This document shows, piece by piece, positions 51,718 through 64,000 of a stretch of 64,000 nucleotides of DNA; position 1 is the stretch's first letter, and each line of letters opens with the position of its first letter. Location: the NCBI RefSeq assembly GCF_029051725.1, contig NZ_JAACFU010000007.1:181001-245000 (forward strand), in the 5' to 3' direction. The position numbers and the translations under genes are program-made. A model generated the notes under the pieces. It worked only from the letters and a program-made list of their open reading frames with translations. It ran no database searches and was not told where the DNA came from. The stretch is from Bradyrhizobium sp. CSS354 (GTDB lineage Bacteria; Pseudomonadota; Alphaproteobacteria; Rhizobiales; Xanthobacteraceae).

Positions 51718-51803
51718 CGTCATTGCCAGGAGCGAAGCGACGAGGCAATCCAGACCGTCTCAGCAGATAGATATCTGGATTGCTTCGCTGCGTTCGCAAT
51801 GAC
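51718..51803. repeat. Intergenic palindromic repeat, family A copy 3
   Basis: CAATCCAGA / TCTGGATTG and GAAGCAATC-type arms with GTCATTGCCAGGAGCGAAGC at the left and TTCGCTGCGTTCGCAATGAC at the right. Same family as 10440 and 44406. It lies 11 bases after the CHAP-like gene. Confidence 0.82.
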
Positions 51804-51827
51804 GGAGTACGTGGAGCCGGCGCCGCG

Positions 51828-52631
51828 TCACACCAGCTTCGGCTCTTCCAACGCAACCGCGTCGCCCACGCCGATGTCGCCGTCGGCGATCACCTCGGCA
51901 TAGATGCCGCAGTCCATGTGGCCGAGATTGCTCGAGAGCGTAGCCGGGATTTCGAGATCGCCCCTGGCGGTATCAGGGTCGACATTGGTGGCCGGGCAGC
52001 GCTTGATGCGCTTGACCACTTGCAGCCGGGCCTGTCCGATCGCCAGCGTCTGGCCGACGAGGTCGAGCTCGGACCAGGCCGGCCAGCCCTTCACGTAGAG
52101 ATTGGCGCGGAAGCGCAGCGGGTGGACGGCGGCCCCGCCGAGCATGGTCTCGAGCGCGCGGACGCTGTCGAGATTGATGATGGACACGACCTTGCGGGCG
52201 ACGTCGGAAAAGCTGTGGTCGCGGCCGGACAGGACCTTGGGCGGGCCCTTCAGCTCCGGCTGAAAGTTCTGGCTGAAGTAGTCCTCGATGGCGGCGCGCC
52301 CGGCGGCGGTCTCGAGATCGCCGCTGGCGACGATCTGGCCGTCCTTGCGGATGGTCAGGCGATTGGTCGCGTCCTCGAACCGGCTCTGGAGCGAAGCCAG
52401 CCGCTCATTCCGCGCCAGCATCAGGAACTGGATCTTCGGCTTCCACTGCGGCTCTTCCGGATCGAAGCCGCTGGGGCCGTTCTCGATGGCGTAGCGGCGG
52501 TCGGCGGGCAGGGTCTGGCCGGCTCGCAGGGAGACGCGGGGCAGGGGCTCCGGCGTCAGGCCCTTGATAGGGTAGCGGTAAAGGCCGGTGATCTCGGCGG
52601 TGTGGCTGGCTGTCATTGCGCTAGGTGTCAT
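51828..52631 (-). CDS. MOSC domain-containing protein
   Basis: A 267-residue protein with N-terminal MOSC_N (ITGLYRYPIKGLTPEPLPRV) and a C-terminal MOSC domain, FRANLYVKGWPAWSELDLVG and RCPATNVDPDTARGDLEIP, which includes the conserved Cys that may carry a sulfur or molybdenum cofactor. Relatives include YcbX and mARC, which reduce N-hydroxylated bases. ATGs at 52631 and 52616 are both possible. Confidence 0.88.
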   Translation of the reverse strand: MTPSAMTASHTAEITGLYRYPIKGLTPEPLPRVSLRAGQTLPADRRYAIENGPSGFDPEEPQWKPKIQFLMLARNERLASLQSRFEDATNRLTIRKDGQIVASGDLETAAGRAAIEDYFSQNFQPELKGPPKVLSGRDHSFSDVARKVVSIINLDSVRALETMLGGAAVHPLRFRANLYVKGWPAWSELDLVGQTLAIGQARLQVVKRIKRCPATNVDPDTARGDLEIPATLSSNLGHMDCGIYAEVIADGDIGVGDAVALEEPKLV

Positions 52632-52873
52632 GCCGCTACTTAGGGGATTCGGCCCGCCGGCGCCAAGCGGGCGGATCCGCGCACGAAATTGTGAACTCGC
52701 CTCTTCCGGTCCGAAGCCTCGCTTCCCACATCTGGGTCAGGCCGGCGCCAGCGCCGGCTGATAACGACCGTTACCGGTTGAGAAACGTCAATGCGGTAAT
52801 CGGAAACCCAATGAAGATGCCGTTTGGAGTGCCTTAGAGGGCTCCAGGGGCAGGCCGAGGGAAAGACCACGAT

Positions 52874-55513
<2,640 letters not shown>

Positions 55514-55542
55514 TCGCCGCATTCGAAGCCTGAAGCAACACG

Positions 55543-55581
55543 CCGCCCCGGAGAGGTCAATCTCTCCGGGGCGGTTGTTTT
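55543..55581 (+). terminator. Rho-independent terminator of clpB
   Basis: A perfect 13-bp stem CCGCCCCGGAGAG / CTCTCCGGGGCGG with loop GTCAAT is followed by TTGTTTT, 29 bases after the clpB stop. Confidence 0.93.
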
Positions 55582-55611
55582 GCGGGTTGTTGGCGAACTT
55601 ACTGCGGCGAC

Positions 55612-57231
55612 CTATTTCTTCGTGACCTTGTAAATCGCGTTCTCGATGTCGGAAGAGAAATAGATCGTGCCGGATTCCCCGACCGCGACGCCTGTCGGAA
55701 TGTGGGTCGGCAGTCCTCCGGGCGCACCCGTCAGGCCGATCGGAAGATTGGCGGCGATCGCGGTGACCTTGCCGGTCTCCGGCGCGATCTCGATCAATCG
55801 CTTGGCACCGACCTCCGCCACGATCAGCTTGCCGTCCCTGGCGCGTGCGATCCCCTCGGGCATTTTCAGGTCCTTGGCGAGCACGGTCTTTTCGCCGTTC
55901 GTCTCGATTTTGGACACGACGCCCGCGAAGGCTTCGGTGACAAAGACCTCGCCGCTCGATCCGCCGACGAGCCCGACCGGGCCTTCGAGGCCGCCGATCA
56001 GCGGGGTGCGGTCCTTGCCGTGCTCGCCGCTGACGCGGACCAGCGATTTGGTGCCGAGCTCGGCGACCAGAATGCTGCCGTCCGCGAGCACGAGCGCGTC
56101 GTGCGGCGCCTTGAAGCCGTGCAGCATGTCGCGGGTCGCGCCGGTCTTGCCGTCGATCACCTGCACCGTGCCGGTGAACCAGCTCGACAGCACCACATCG
56201 TTGCCCTTCGCCGTCGCGCTCATCGGATATTCGAGCGTGACGCCGGCGGCGTGCATGCGGGCCTTCTCGGTGACCTCGCCGGTCGCACCGTCCACTGTGC
56301 GATAAGCGAATACGTCGGCGACGTGGATCGTATCCTTGCCGTTCTCTGACGTGACGCCGATGCCGCCGGGCAAAGCGAGCTTGCCGATGATGACCTGCCG
56401 CGCCTGGCCGGTCGCCGGATCGACCTCCTGAATGCCGTTGTCGGCCATGTTGGAGACGTAGATTCGGTCCTTGTCGTCGATCGCGAGATTGTCCAGCGAC
56501 GGCTTCAATTGCGCGACCATGGTCTTGGTGCCCGACTTGGGATCGACCCGAACGAGCTGGCCGAGCGCGGTGTCGACCACCCAGAGATTGCCCTTGGAAT
56601 CGAAGTTCACCGCGGCCGGGACCTTGAAGCCATCGGCGACGACGGTCAGCTCGGCCTTGTCGACGTCGACCTTTGCGACCTGTCCCTTGAACCAGAGCGG
56701 ACCGTAGAGCTTGTCGTCAGGACCGAACTCGAAGCCGTTGAGGCCGCCCATCTTCTCCATGATCTGGCGCGGCGGTTTGACGCCCTCGACGTCGATCTCA
56801 TAGAGCGTGTCGCCGAGGAACACGGTGGTGGCGTACAGCCTGCCGTCCTTGCGGAAGGCGAGCGAATTGATACCGGGAAGGCCGCTGGCGAGCTTCTTGA
56901 TCGGGCCGTCGCCCTTGCGCGAATAGAGATCGCCGGCCAGGAATCCGGTCCAGGCCATGGTGCCGTCGGGCGCGAACGCGATGTCGTCCGCCATTCCGAT
57001 CGGAGCGGGGATTGCAACCTTGGCGGTACCGCCGGCGATGTCGACCTCGTAGAGCGCCGCGCCCGCGACGCTGCCGGCAAACAGATGGCCGGCCTTGTCA
57101 ATCGCAAGCCCGTGCACGCCGTGGAACGCCGAGCCCGGGACGAGCCGGGTGACCTCGTAGTTTTCGGCCGAAACGCTGGTGGCGGAGACAATCGCAGCGA
57201 CGAAGGCTGCGCAGGCGAACCTGTTCTTCAT
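55612..57231 (-). CDS. Exported beta-propeller (SMP-30/NHL-like) protein
   Basis: A 539-residue protein with signal peptide (MKNRFACAAFVAAIVSATSV) and about ten propeller-blade repeats, for example HGLAIDKAGHLFAGSVAGA, DDIAFAPDGTMAWTG, DNLAIDDKDRIYVSNMADNG and TGVAVGESGTIYFSSD. Resembles gluconolactonase/SMP-30-like or strictosidine-synthase-like proteins. No catalytic role can be assigned. GGGAGG precedes the ATG. Confidence 0.85.
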   Translation of the reverse strand: MKNRFACAAFVAAIVSATSVSAENYEVTRLVPGSAFHGVHGLAIDKAGHLFAGSVAGAALYEVDIAGGTAKVAIPAPIGMADDIAFAPDGTMAWTGFLAGDLYSRKGDGPIKKLASGLPGINSLAFRKDGRLYATTVFLGDTLYEIDVEGVKPPRQIMEKMGGLNGFEFGPDDKLYGPLWFKGQVAKVDVDKAELTVVADGFKVPAAVNFDSKGNLWVVDTALGQLVRVDPKSGTKTMVAQLKPSLDNLAIDDKDRIYVSNMADNGIQEVDPATGQARQVIIGKLALPGGIGVTSENGKDTIHVADVFAYRTVDGATGEVTEKARMHAAGVTLEYPMSATAKGNDVVLSSWFTGTVQVIDGKTGATRDMLHGFKAPHDALVLADGSILVAELGTKSLVRVSGEHGKDRTPLIGGLEGPVGLVGGSSGEVFVTEAFAGVVSKIETNGEKTVLAKDLKMPEGIARARDGKLIVAEVGAKRLIEIAPETGKVTAIAANLPIGLTGAPGGLPTHIPTGVAVGESGTIYFSSDIENAIYKVTKK

Positions 57232-57403
57232 GGCGAGACCTCCCGTTTTTTGGAAAGTATTCGCTCCTCATGCCGCTTTGGCAAACGAAACTTGACGTTG
57301 TGACGCCGCCAAGCGGGCGTCGCGCGACGACGTGAAATCCAGATCGTGTTTGAAGTCCGGATCGTGTTAAGACGTCCGGCCGATCTCGGCCGGTTCGCCG
57401 GCT

Positions 57404-59467
57404 TTACCGGTTGGTGACCTGCAACGGCCCGCCGGTTGCGTCCGACATCCGGGCGATAGCTCCGGCGCGGCCACTCATCATGCCCTCGAGCCGGTCGCGC
57501 TCCTTCTCGAAGCCGGCCAGCATCGGGCCTTCCAGCGAACGGCCGCGCGGCAGTTTCACACGCAGCGGATCGACGAAGCGGCCGTTGACCAGGATTTCGT
57601 AGTGGACGTGCGGGCCGGTCGACGCGCCGGTCGAACCGACGAAGCCGATCACCTGGCCCTGCCGCACCTTCTTGCCGGGCTCCATGCCCTTGGCGAAGGC
57701 CGACATGTGGCCGTAGGCGGTCTCGTAGCCGTTGTTATGCTTGATGCGGATGTATTTGCCGTAGCCGCCCTCGGGGCCGGCCTTCTCGATCACGCCGTTG
57801 CCGGAAGCGAAGATCGGCGTGCCGTAGGAGGTGGCCCAGTCGACGCCGGTATGCATCTTCACATAACCGAGGATGGGGTGACGGCGGCCGCCGAAGCCGG
57901 AGCGCATGATGGCGTTGTTGACGGGCTTGCGCACCAGGAACTTCTTCGCGCTCTTGCCGGTCTCGTCATAGTAGTCGACGACGCCGTCGTCGGGGCTCTG
58001 GTAGCGGTAGTATTTCTTGGTCTCGCCGCCGAGCGTGAGCGAAGCGAACAGCACGTCGTTCTTTTCGGTCGCGGTCACGCCTTCGTCTTCGCCGGCGTAG
58101 AACACGTCGAATGAATCGCCCGGCGCCACCTTGCGCTGGAAATCGACGTCGTAGGAGTAGATCTTGATCATGTCGTCGATGACGGGCATCGGCACTTTGT
58201 TGCGCATCGCGGTCTCGTAGATGCTTTGGTAGAGCCGCACGCCCGTGCCGTCATCGTCGTCATCGTCGTCGCTGTTGGCGTTCGCCGCCGCCTCTGCGAC
58301 GGTATTCATGCTGGAGACGTCGACCGCGACGTATTTGCCGAGATCGGACAGCGCCGCGATCGCCTCGACCATGGTCTCGTTGGCGATGACGACGCGGTAG
58401 GGCTGCAGACGGGCGCCGGGGCTTGCGGGCGCCATCAGGATGCGCAGCTTCTCGCCTTCCTTCAGGCCGCCGTCGCGGCCGCGCGGCCCGAGTGTCGCGG
58501 TGATCGCCTTGATCTCCTCGGCCGTGGCGCCGAGATCGCGCAGCACGCCGGCGACGCTGTCGCCCTTTTTGACCACGTGGACGCGTTCGCCGTTGGGATT
58601 GCCGCCGGTGATCTGTTCCTTGGTCTTCGGCAGCAGCGTGACGTTTTCCGGCACCACGCGCGTCTCGAAGCCGGCATAGGGATCGGAAGGCGAAACTTCG
58701 GTGGCGTAGGCGCTTCTGATCTCGGACGGGCCGGTCGCGCCGGAGACGTCGGCCGCAGCATTGGAGAGCGCGGCGTAGCGCACCCCGCCATTGCCGCGCC
58801 AGTTGGCGGCATCGCGCACCCGCATCAGGATGTCGTCGAGCGCCACCACTGCGGAAATCTTGGCTTTCGGCAGCACCTGGGAGAGGTCCTTGGTGACGAA
58901 CGAGACCTCGGCGTCGGGTTCGACGGCTTCCGGATTGTTCGGATCCTCGGATGCCGTCTTCGGATCGGAGCCGACATCGGTGAGAAGGCGCTGGGCGTTG
59001 AACGGCGGGATCTTCGCCGACAGATCGCTCGTCGTCATCGACAGATTGCCGGCGATCCGGATGAAGGGACGTACCCGCATCACGTCGCGGTTGCCGACGC
59101 GGGCGACGGTCGAGACGCGCACGATGTTGCGCGAGGCCGTGGATTCGTTCGGGGGCGGCAGGCGGTCGCTCTTGTGCAGCGTGGCGGCGCGATCGGCTGC
59201 GCCGAATGCGCCGCGCAGAGCGCCTTCGACGCGCTCCGGCACCTTGGCGAAGGTCATCTCGCCATCGAGCGAAGCGAAAACGGCGCCGCCGATCAGGGCT
59301 GCGCCGCAAAGTCCGGTTAGAATCGTCCCGCTGAACCATTGCACCGAGACACGGCGGCGATCGATAACGGCGGCTTCGGAACCATCGACGGACAGCGGCG
59401 GCTCGTGGCCGAGATCGATGATCCCGGTCTCACGCCCGTAAGCGCCGCGTGACGTCCTGTGGTTCAA
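57404..59467 (-). CDS. M23 family peptidoglycan endopeptidase with LysM-like domain
   Basis: A protein of about 687 residues. An N-terminal cytoplasmic tail leads to one membrane helix (TILTGLCGAALIGGAVFASL), a long linker, a LysM/OapA-like region (VHVVKKGDSVAGVLRDLGAT), an aspartate run DDDDDDD, and a C-terminal LytM domain: SGFGGRRHPILGYVKMHTGV with the Zn ligands His and Asp (in MHTGVDW) and HVHYEI with the last His. It cleaves peptide cross-links. TTG at 59467 has GGGGGA six bases before it and gives NHRTSRGAYG; a TTG six codons upstream (59485) is also open. Possible FtsEX partner, speculative. Confidence 0.88.
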   Translation of the reverse strand: MNHRTSRGAYGRETGIIDLGHEPPLSVDGSEAAVIDRRRVSVQWFSGTILTGLCGAALIGGAVFASLDGEMTFAKVPERVEGALRGAFGAADRAATLHKSDRLPPPNESTASRNIVRVSTVARVGNRDVMRVRPFIRIAGNLSMTTSDLSAKIPPFNAQRLLTDVGSDPKTASEDPNNPEAVEPDAEVSFVTKDLSQVLPKAKISAVVALDDILMRVRDAANWRGNGGVRYAALSNAAADVSGATGPSEIRSAYATEVSPSDPYAGFETRVVPENVTLLPKTKEQITGGNPNGERVHVVKKGDSVAGVLRDLGATAEEIKAITATLGPRGRDGGLKEGEKLRILMAPASPGARLQPYRVVIANETMVEAIAALSDLGKYVAVDVSSMNTVAEAAANANSDDDDDDDGTGVRLYQSIYETAMRNKVPMPVIDDMIKIYSYDVDFQRKVAPGDSFDVFYAGEDEGVTATEKNDVLFASLTLGGETKKYYRYQSPDDGVVDYYDETGKSAKKFLVRKPVNNAIMRSGFGGRRHPILGYVKMHTGVDWATSYGTPIFASGNGVIEKAGPEGGYGKYIRIKHNNGYETAYGHMSAFAKGMEPGKKVRQGQVIGFVGSTGASTGPHVHYEILVNGRFVDPLRVKLPRGRSLEGPMLAGFEKERDRLEGMMSGRAGAIARMSDATGGPLQVTNR

Positions 59468-59814
59468 CCCAAGTCCCCCAATCAACGACCCGAGAGCCCG
59501 ATTTCGAGCGCCCGTTCCGAGCTATCCTGTATCGAGCCCCTCCTTACGCCGCCCTCTTCGGGGCGTCTCTGGAAAAGGCAAGCCGCATAGGCGTCCGCGG
59601 TCAGAAGGCCCAGATGACGGACCGGCCGAAATTACGAACAGCTAAGCGGAAAAAGATCTCTCGATGTGTCTCGAATGTCTGAAGAAGGCCGCTTCATCGG
59701 ATGATCGCCTTCCTCTGACCCCACACGAACCGCCGGCAGCCCCCACTGGCATCCCCGCGATTCAAGCTTTGTCTGTACCAGAACGCCGGGGGATTGTGGC
59801 TCAAGTACGGCGCC

Positions 59815-59966
59815 TAATATGGAAAAGTTTCCCTATACGGCCGGGCGCCAGGGGCCTTCCACGGGCGGGCGCCCCTAGCCGCGTCAGGTCGCGACCGAGC
59901 CGCCTTCAAGGCTCCTCCATGCCACCTCCGGAGCCCCGTCGGGCCCAAACTTTTTTTGGGTTTTTT
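59815..59966 (+). ncRNA. Candidate structured small RNA upstream of the rRNA operon
   Basis: A possible -10 box TAATAT (59815-59820) with a weak -35 (TTGTGG, 15-base spacing) is followed by a hairpin GGGCGCC/GGCGCCC (59843-59849 and 59868-59874), a stretch holding CTCCTCC and CACCTCC (anti-Shine-Dalgarno-like), and a terminator-type CCCAAA/TTTGGG stem with six T (59944-59966). No convincing coding frame overlaps it. Alphaproteobacterial sRNAs often have such CCUCC loops. Start and expression are guesses. Confidence 0.35.
59944..59966 (+). terminator. Terminator-like stem-loop with T6 tail
   Basis: CCCAAA (59944-59949) and TTTGGG (59955-59960) form a stem around CTTTT, followed by TTTTTT (59961-59966). 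No protein gene ends upstream on this strand, which supports a short non-coding transcript. Confidence 0.6.
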
Positions 59967-60069
59967 CTCCGCATTGGCCCGATCCAGCCGCTCGGCGCCT
60001 CTCTAACTCGCTGGAATCGCGCATGTTTTCGCAGCAATCCACCGTGCGACGATTTTCTGACAATCGGCG

Positions 60070-60099
60070 TTGACAACCCCGATGGGTGGGGCCTATAAC
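60070..60099 (+). promoter_or_regulatory. rRNA operon promoter
   Basis: TTGACA (60070-60075), an 18-base spacer and TATAAC (60094-60099) form a near-consensus sigma-70 promoter. It lies about 420 bases before the 16S gene, so the operon has a long leader. I see no other feature in 60100-60517. Confidence 0.85.
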
Positions 60100-60517
60100 C
60101 CGACCACTGAGCGCGGCGCCGCCGGGTCACTGACCAAGGCGAGCGAACGCGCCACTGATGCTCCTCACCTTGTTGAGTGACACAACAGTCGACGTAAGTC
60201 GATTGGAGTTCATCCATCGTCGGTAAGGGTGTCGGAACCCTTCCTCTCTGGAAGGTTGGGGCCTCCTGGTCCCGGGCTGTTTGACAAGTGAAGATGAAGA
60301 AAGAGAAACGTGGACGGCGGAGTCCTTGCGGGTCTCGCATTTAAAGAGCTTCGGCTTTTTGGATCGGGACCGGACGAAAGACTTCGGCGGTACACGTTTT
60401 AAGGTTACACCATCGTTGCCAGCGATGTGAATCGCGGGCAGCTCATCGACTTCGGTCGATGAAAAATGGTGGGACCTCGTCAAAACGTTGTGATCAGCCG
60501 GTTCAAAGTTCAAGTCC

Positions 60518-62013
<1,496 letters not shown>

Positions 62014-62193
62014 GGTTCTTCAGAAGCTTGCTTCTATCGAACCGTTTTAGAAACATCAGTGGCCAACGGTCGTCAGGATCGTTGAGCTGCATTGGCGGGA
62101 TTTCGCCGTCTTCGTTTCTCTTTCTTCGCGGACGAACACGCGCTGGGGCTGCAACCTTGCAGAATCCTTGGTCCTTGACTGGATATGCGTTAG

Positions 62194-62270
62194 GGGCTTG
62201 TAGCTCAGTTGGTTAGAGCGCGCGCTTGATAAGCGTGAGGTCGGAAGTTCAAGTCTTCCCAGGCCCACCA
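62194..62270 (+). tRNA. tRNA-Ile (anticodon GAT)
   Basis: 77 bases including an encoded CCA. GGGCTTG / CAGGCCC forms the acceptor stem, TAGCTCAGTTGGTTAGAGC the D arm, and the anticodon loop TTGATAA has GAT at 62228-62230. Standard in the 16S-23S spacer. Confidence 0.97.
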
Positions 62271-62303
62271 CACTCATCGAGTGAGCATTCGTCTTCTGGT
62301 TAC

Positions 62304-62379
62304 GGGGCCATAGCTCAGCTGGGAGAGCGCGTGCTTTGCAAGCATGAGGTCGTCGGTTCGATCCCGTCTGGCTCCACCA
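62304..62379 (+). tRNA. tRNA-Ala (anticodon TGC)
   Basis: 76 bases with encoded CCA. GGGGCCA and TGGCTCC form the acceptor stem with wobble, and the anticodon TGC lies at 62337-62339 in a CTTTGCAAG loop. Second spacer tRNA. The 420 bases up to the 23S gene hold only spacer sequence. Confidence 0.97.
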
Positions 62380-62801
62380 GATGGTTTGATCACCGACTAC
62401 TCATACCGTCGTCCGCGAAACATCACTTCGCACTTACTAGTCCGGATGGACAGTAAGCTGCGTGATTTCTGACATCGTAAAGAGGAGATCGATCCGAGTT
62501 GGATCGGGCAACAAGCAATTGTTGCGCGATACTTCATTATCTCCGGATCATTTCGGCGCTCGTGCGTCTTCCAGGGTAGCTCACAAGGCTGCATCTGAAA
62601 GACAAGCGAGTTGTAAATGATCCTTTTAGCGAAGCTTGACCGCCTCGCTATCGGAACGATCTTACGAAGCAAGCTGGTCTTTCTAATCATTGTCCGGCTG
62701 CAGATAGCGTTCATCGAGGGCGCGTGCCTTAGAGACTTAGGTTTCTTGGTAATTCTGCAGACAACATTCTGCCGAGTGTGTGGACATTGATAATGAGAGC
62801 A

Positions 62802-64000
<1,199 letters not shown>

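Noticed and set aside
52640..52873. Search for a heat-shock promoter before clpB
   Set aside because: No CTTG-type -35 with a correctly spaced -10 was seen, so none is reported.
59664..60098. 144-residue plus-strand frame beginning MCLECLKKAASSDDRL
   Set aside because: It has no recognisable domain, covers the terminator-like stem and the rrn promoter, and has poor codon structure. More likely non-coding.

Overview
The window comes from an alphaproteobacterium that I place in Bradyrhizobium. The evidence is the 16S rRNA sequence with a 16S / tRNA-Ile(GAT) / tRNA-Ala(TGC) / 23S operon, a helix-9 intervening sequence in the 23S gene, the divergent tlpA/argH pair known from B. japonicum, an EcfG-type stress promoter, a SAM-II riboswitch before metX, high GC content, and several palindromic intergenic repeats. 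It reads as core chromosome. I see no insertion sequence, phage, integrase, CRISPR array or toxin-antitoxin locus.

Layout. 1-5050: a peptide-type ABC importer operon (binding protein cut by the left edge, two permeases, two ATPases). 5051-5603: a decayed stretch with the remains of a HAD hydrolase and a GGDEF protein. 5604-8626: dodecin behind a stress promoter, then an exported GH16/GH1 glucanase pair. 8642-13527: an HNH protein, an NHL beta-propeller, a flavin monooxygenase and a two-gene envelope/stress operon. 13713-18501: an acyl-CoA ligase, an amino-acid-type binding protein and a nitronate-monooxygenase-like enzyme, with a divergent LysR regulator. 18498-22461: an AlkA-type glycosylase, GluQRS, a cytoplasmic hybrid histidine kinase and a YihY/BrkB membrane protein. 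22666-26327: a HIG1 protein, a PduO-type cobalamin adenosyltransferase, EtfBA and 3-hydroxybutyryl-CoA dehydrogenase. 26476-30548: a YjfB-like peptide, TlpA, ArgH, LptM and LysA. 30606-34367: small stress and detoxification genes.

34545-37639 holds a DUF4175/TIGR02302 envelope protein that appears split into two reading frames, the second with its own signal peptide. 37776-43103 holds a CpdR-like receiver, a zinc-ribbon protein, FtsEX, a YdcF protein, a PlsC acyltransferase and a ChaC-like cyclotransferase. 43214-47414 holds a DUF2125 protein and the chorismate mutase / hisC-type aminotransferase / TyrC operon for aromatic amino acids. 47587-49665 holds a promoter, SAM-II aptamer, overlapping antiterminator/terminator, metX and metW. 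49789-59485 holds a hydrolase, a repeat-bearing secreted CHAP-like protein, a MOSC protein, ClpB, a beta-propeller protein and an M23 peptidase. 59486-60517 is a long non-coding leader with a candidate small RNA and the rrn promoter. The rRNA operon then runs off the right edge.

The most interesting items are the SAM-II expression platform, the possible gene fission in the DUF4175 locus, the candidate structured RNA with anti-Shine-Dalgarno-like CCTCC motifs upstream of rrn, the EcfG promoter for dodecin, the two gene remnants near 5.1-5.6 kb, and six intergenic palindromes in four sequence families. I did not find a clearly new multi-gene system. Start codons were chosen by hand from family knowledge and Shine-Dalgarno sites; alternatives are stated where they matter.
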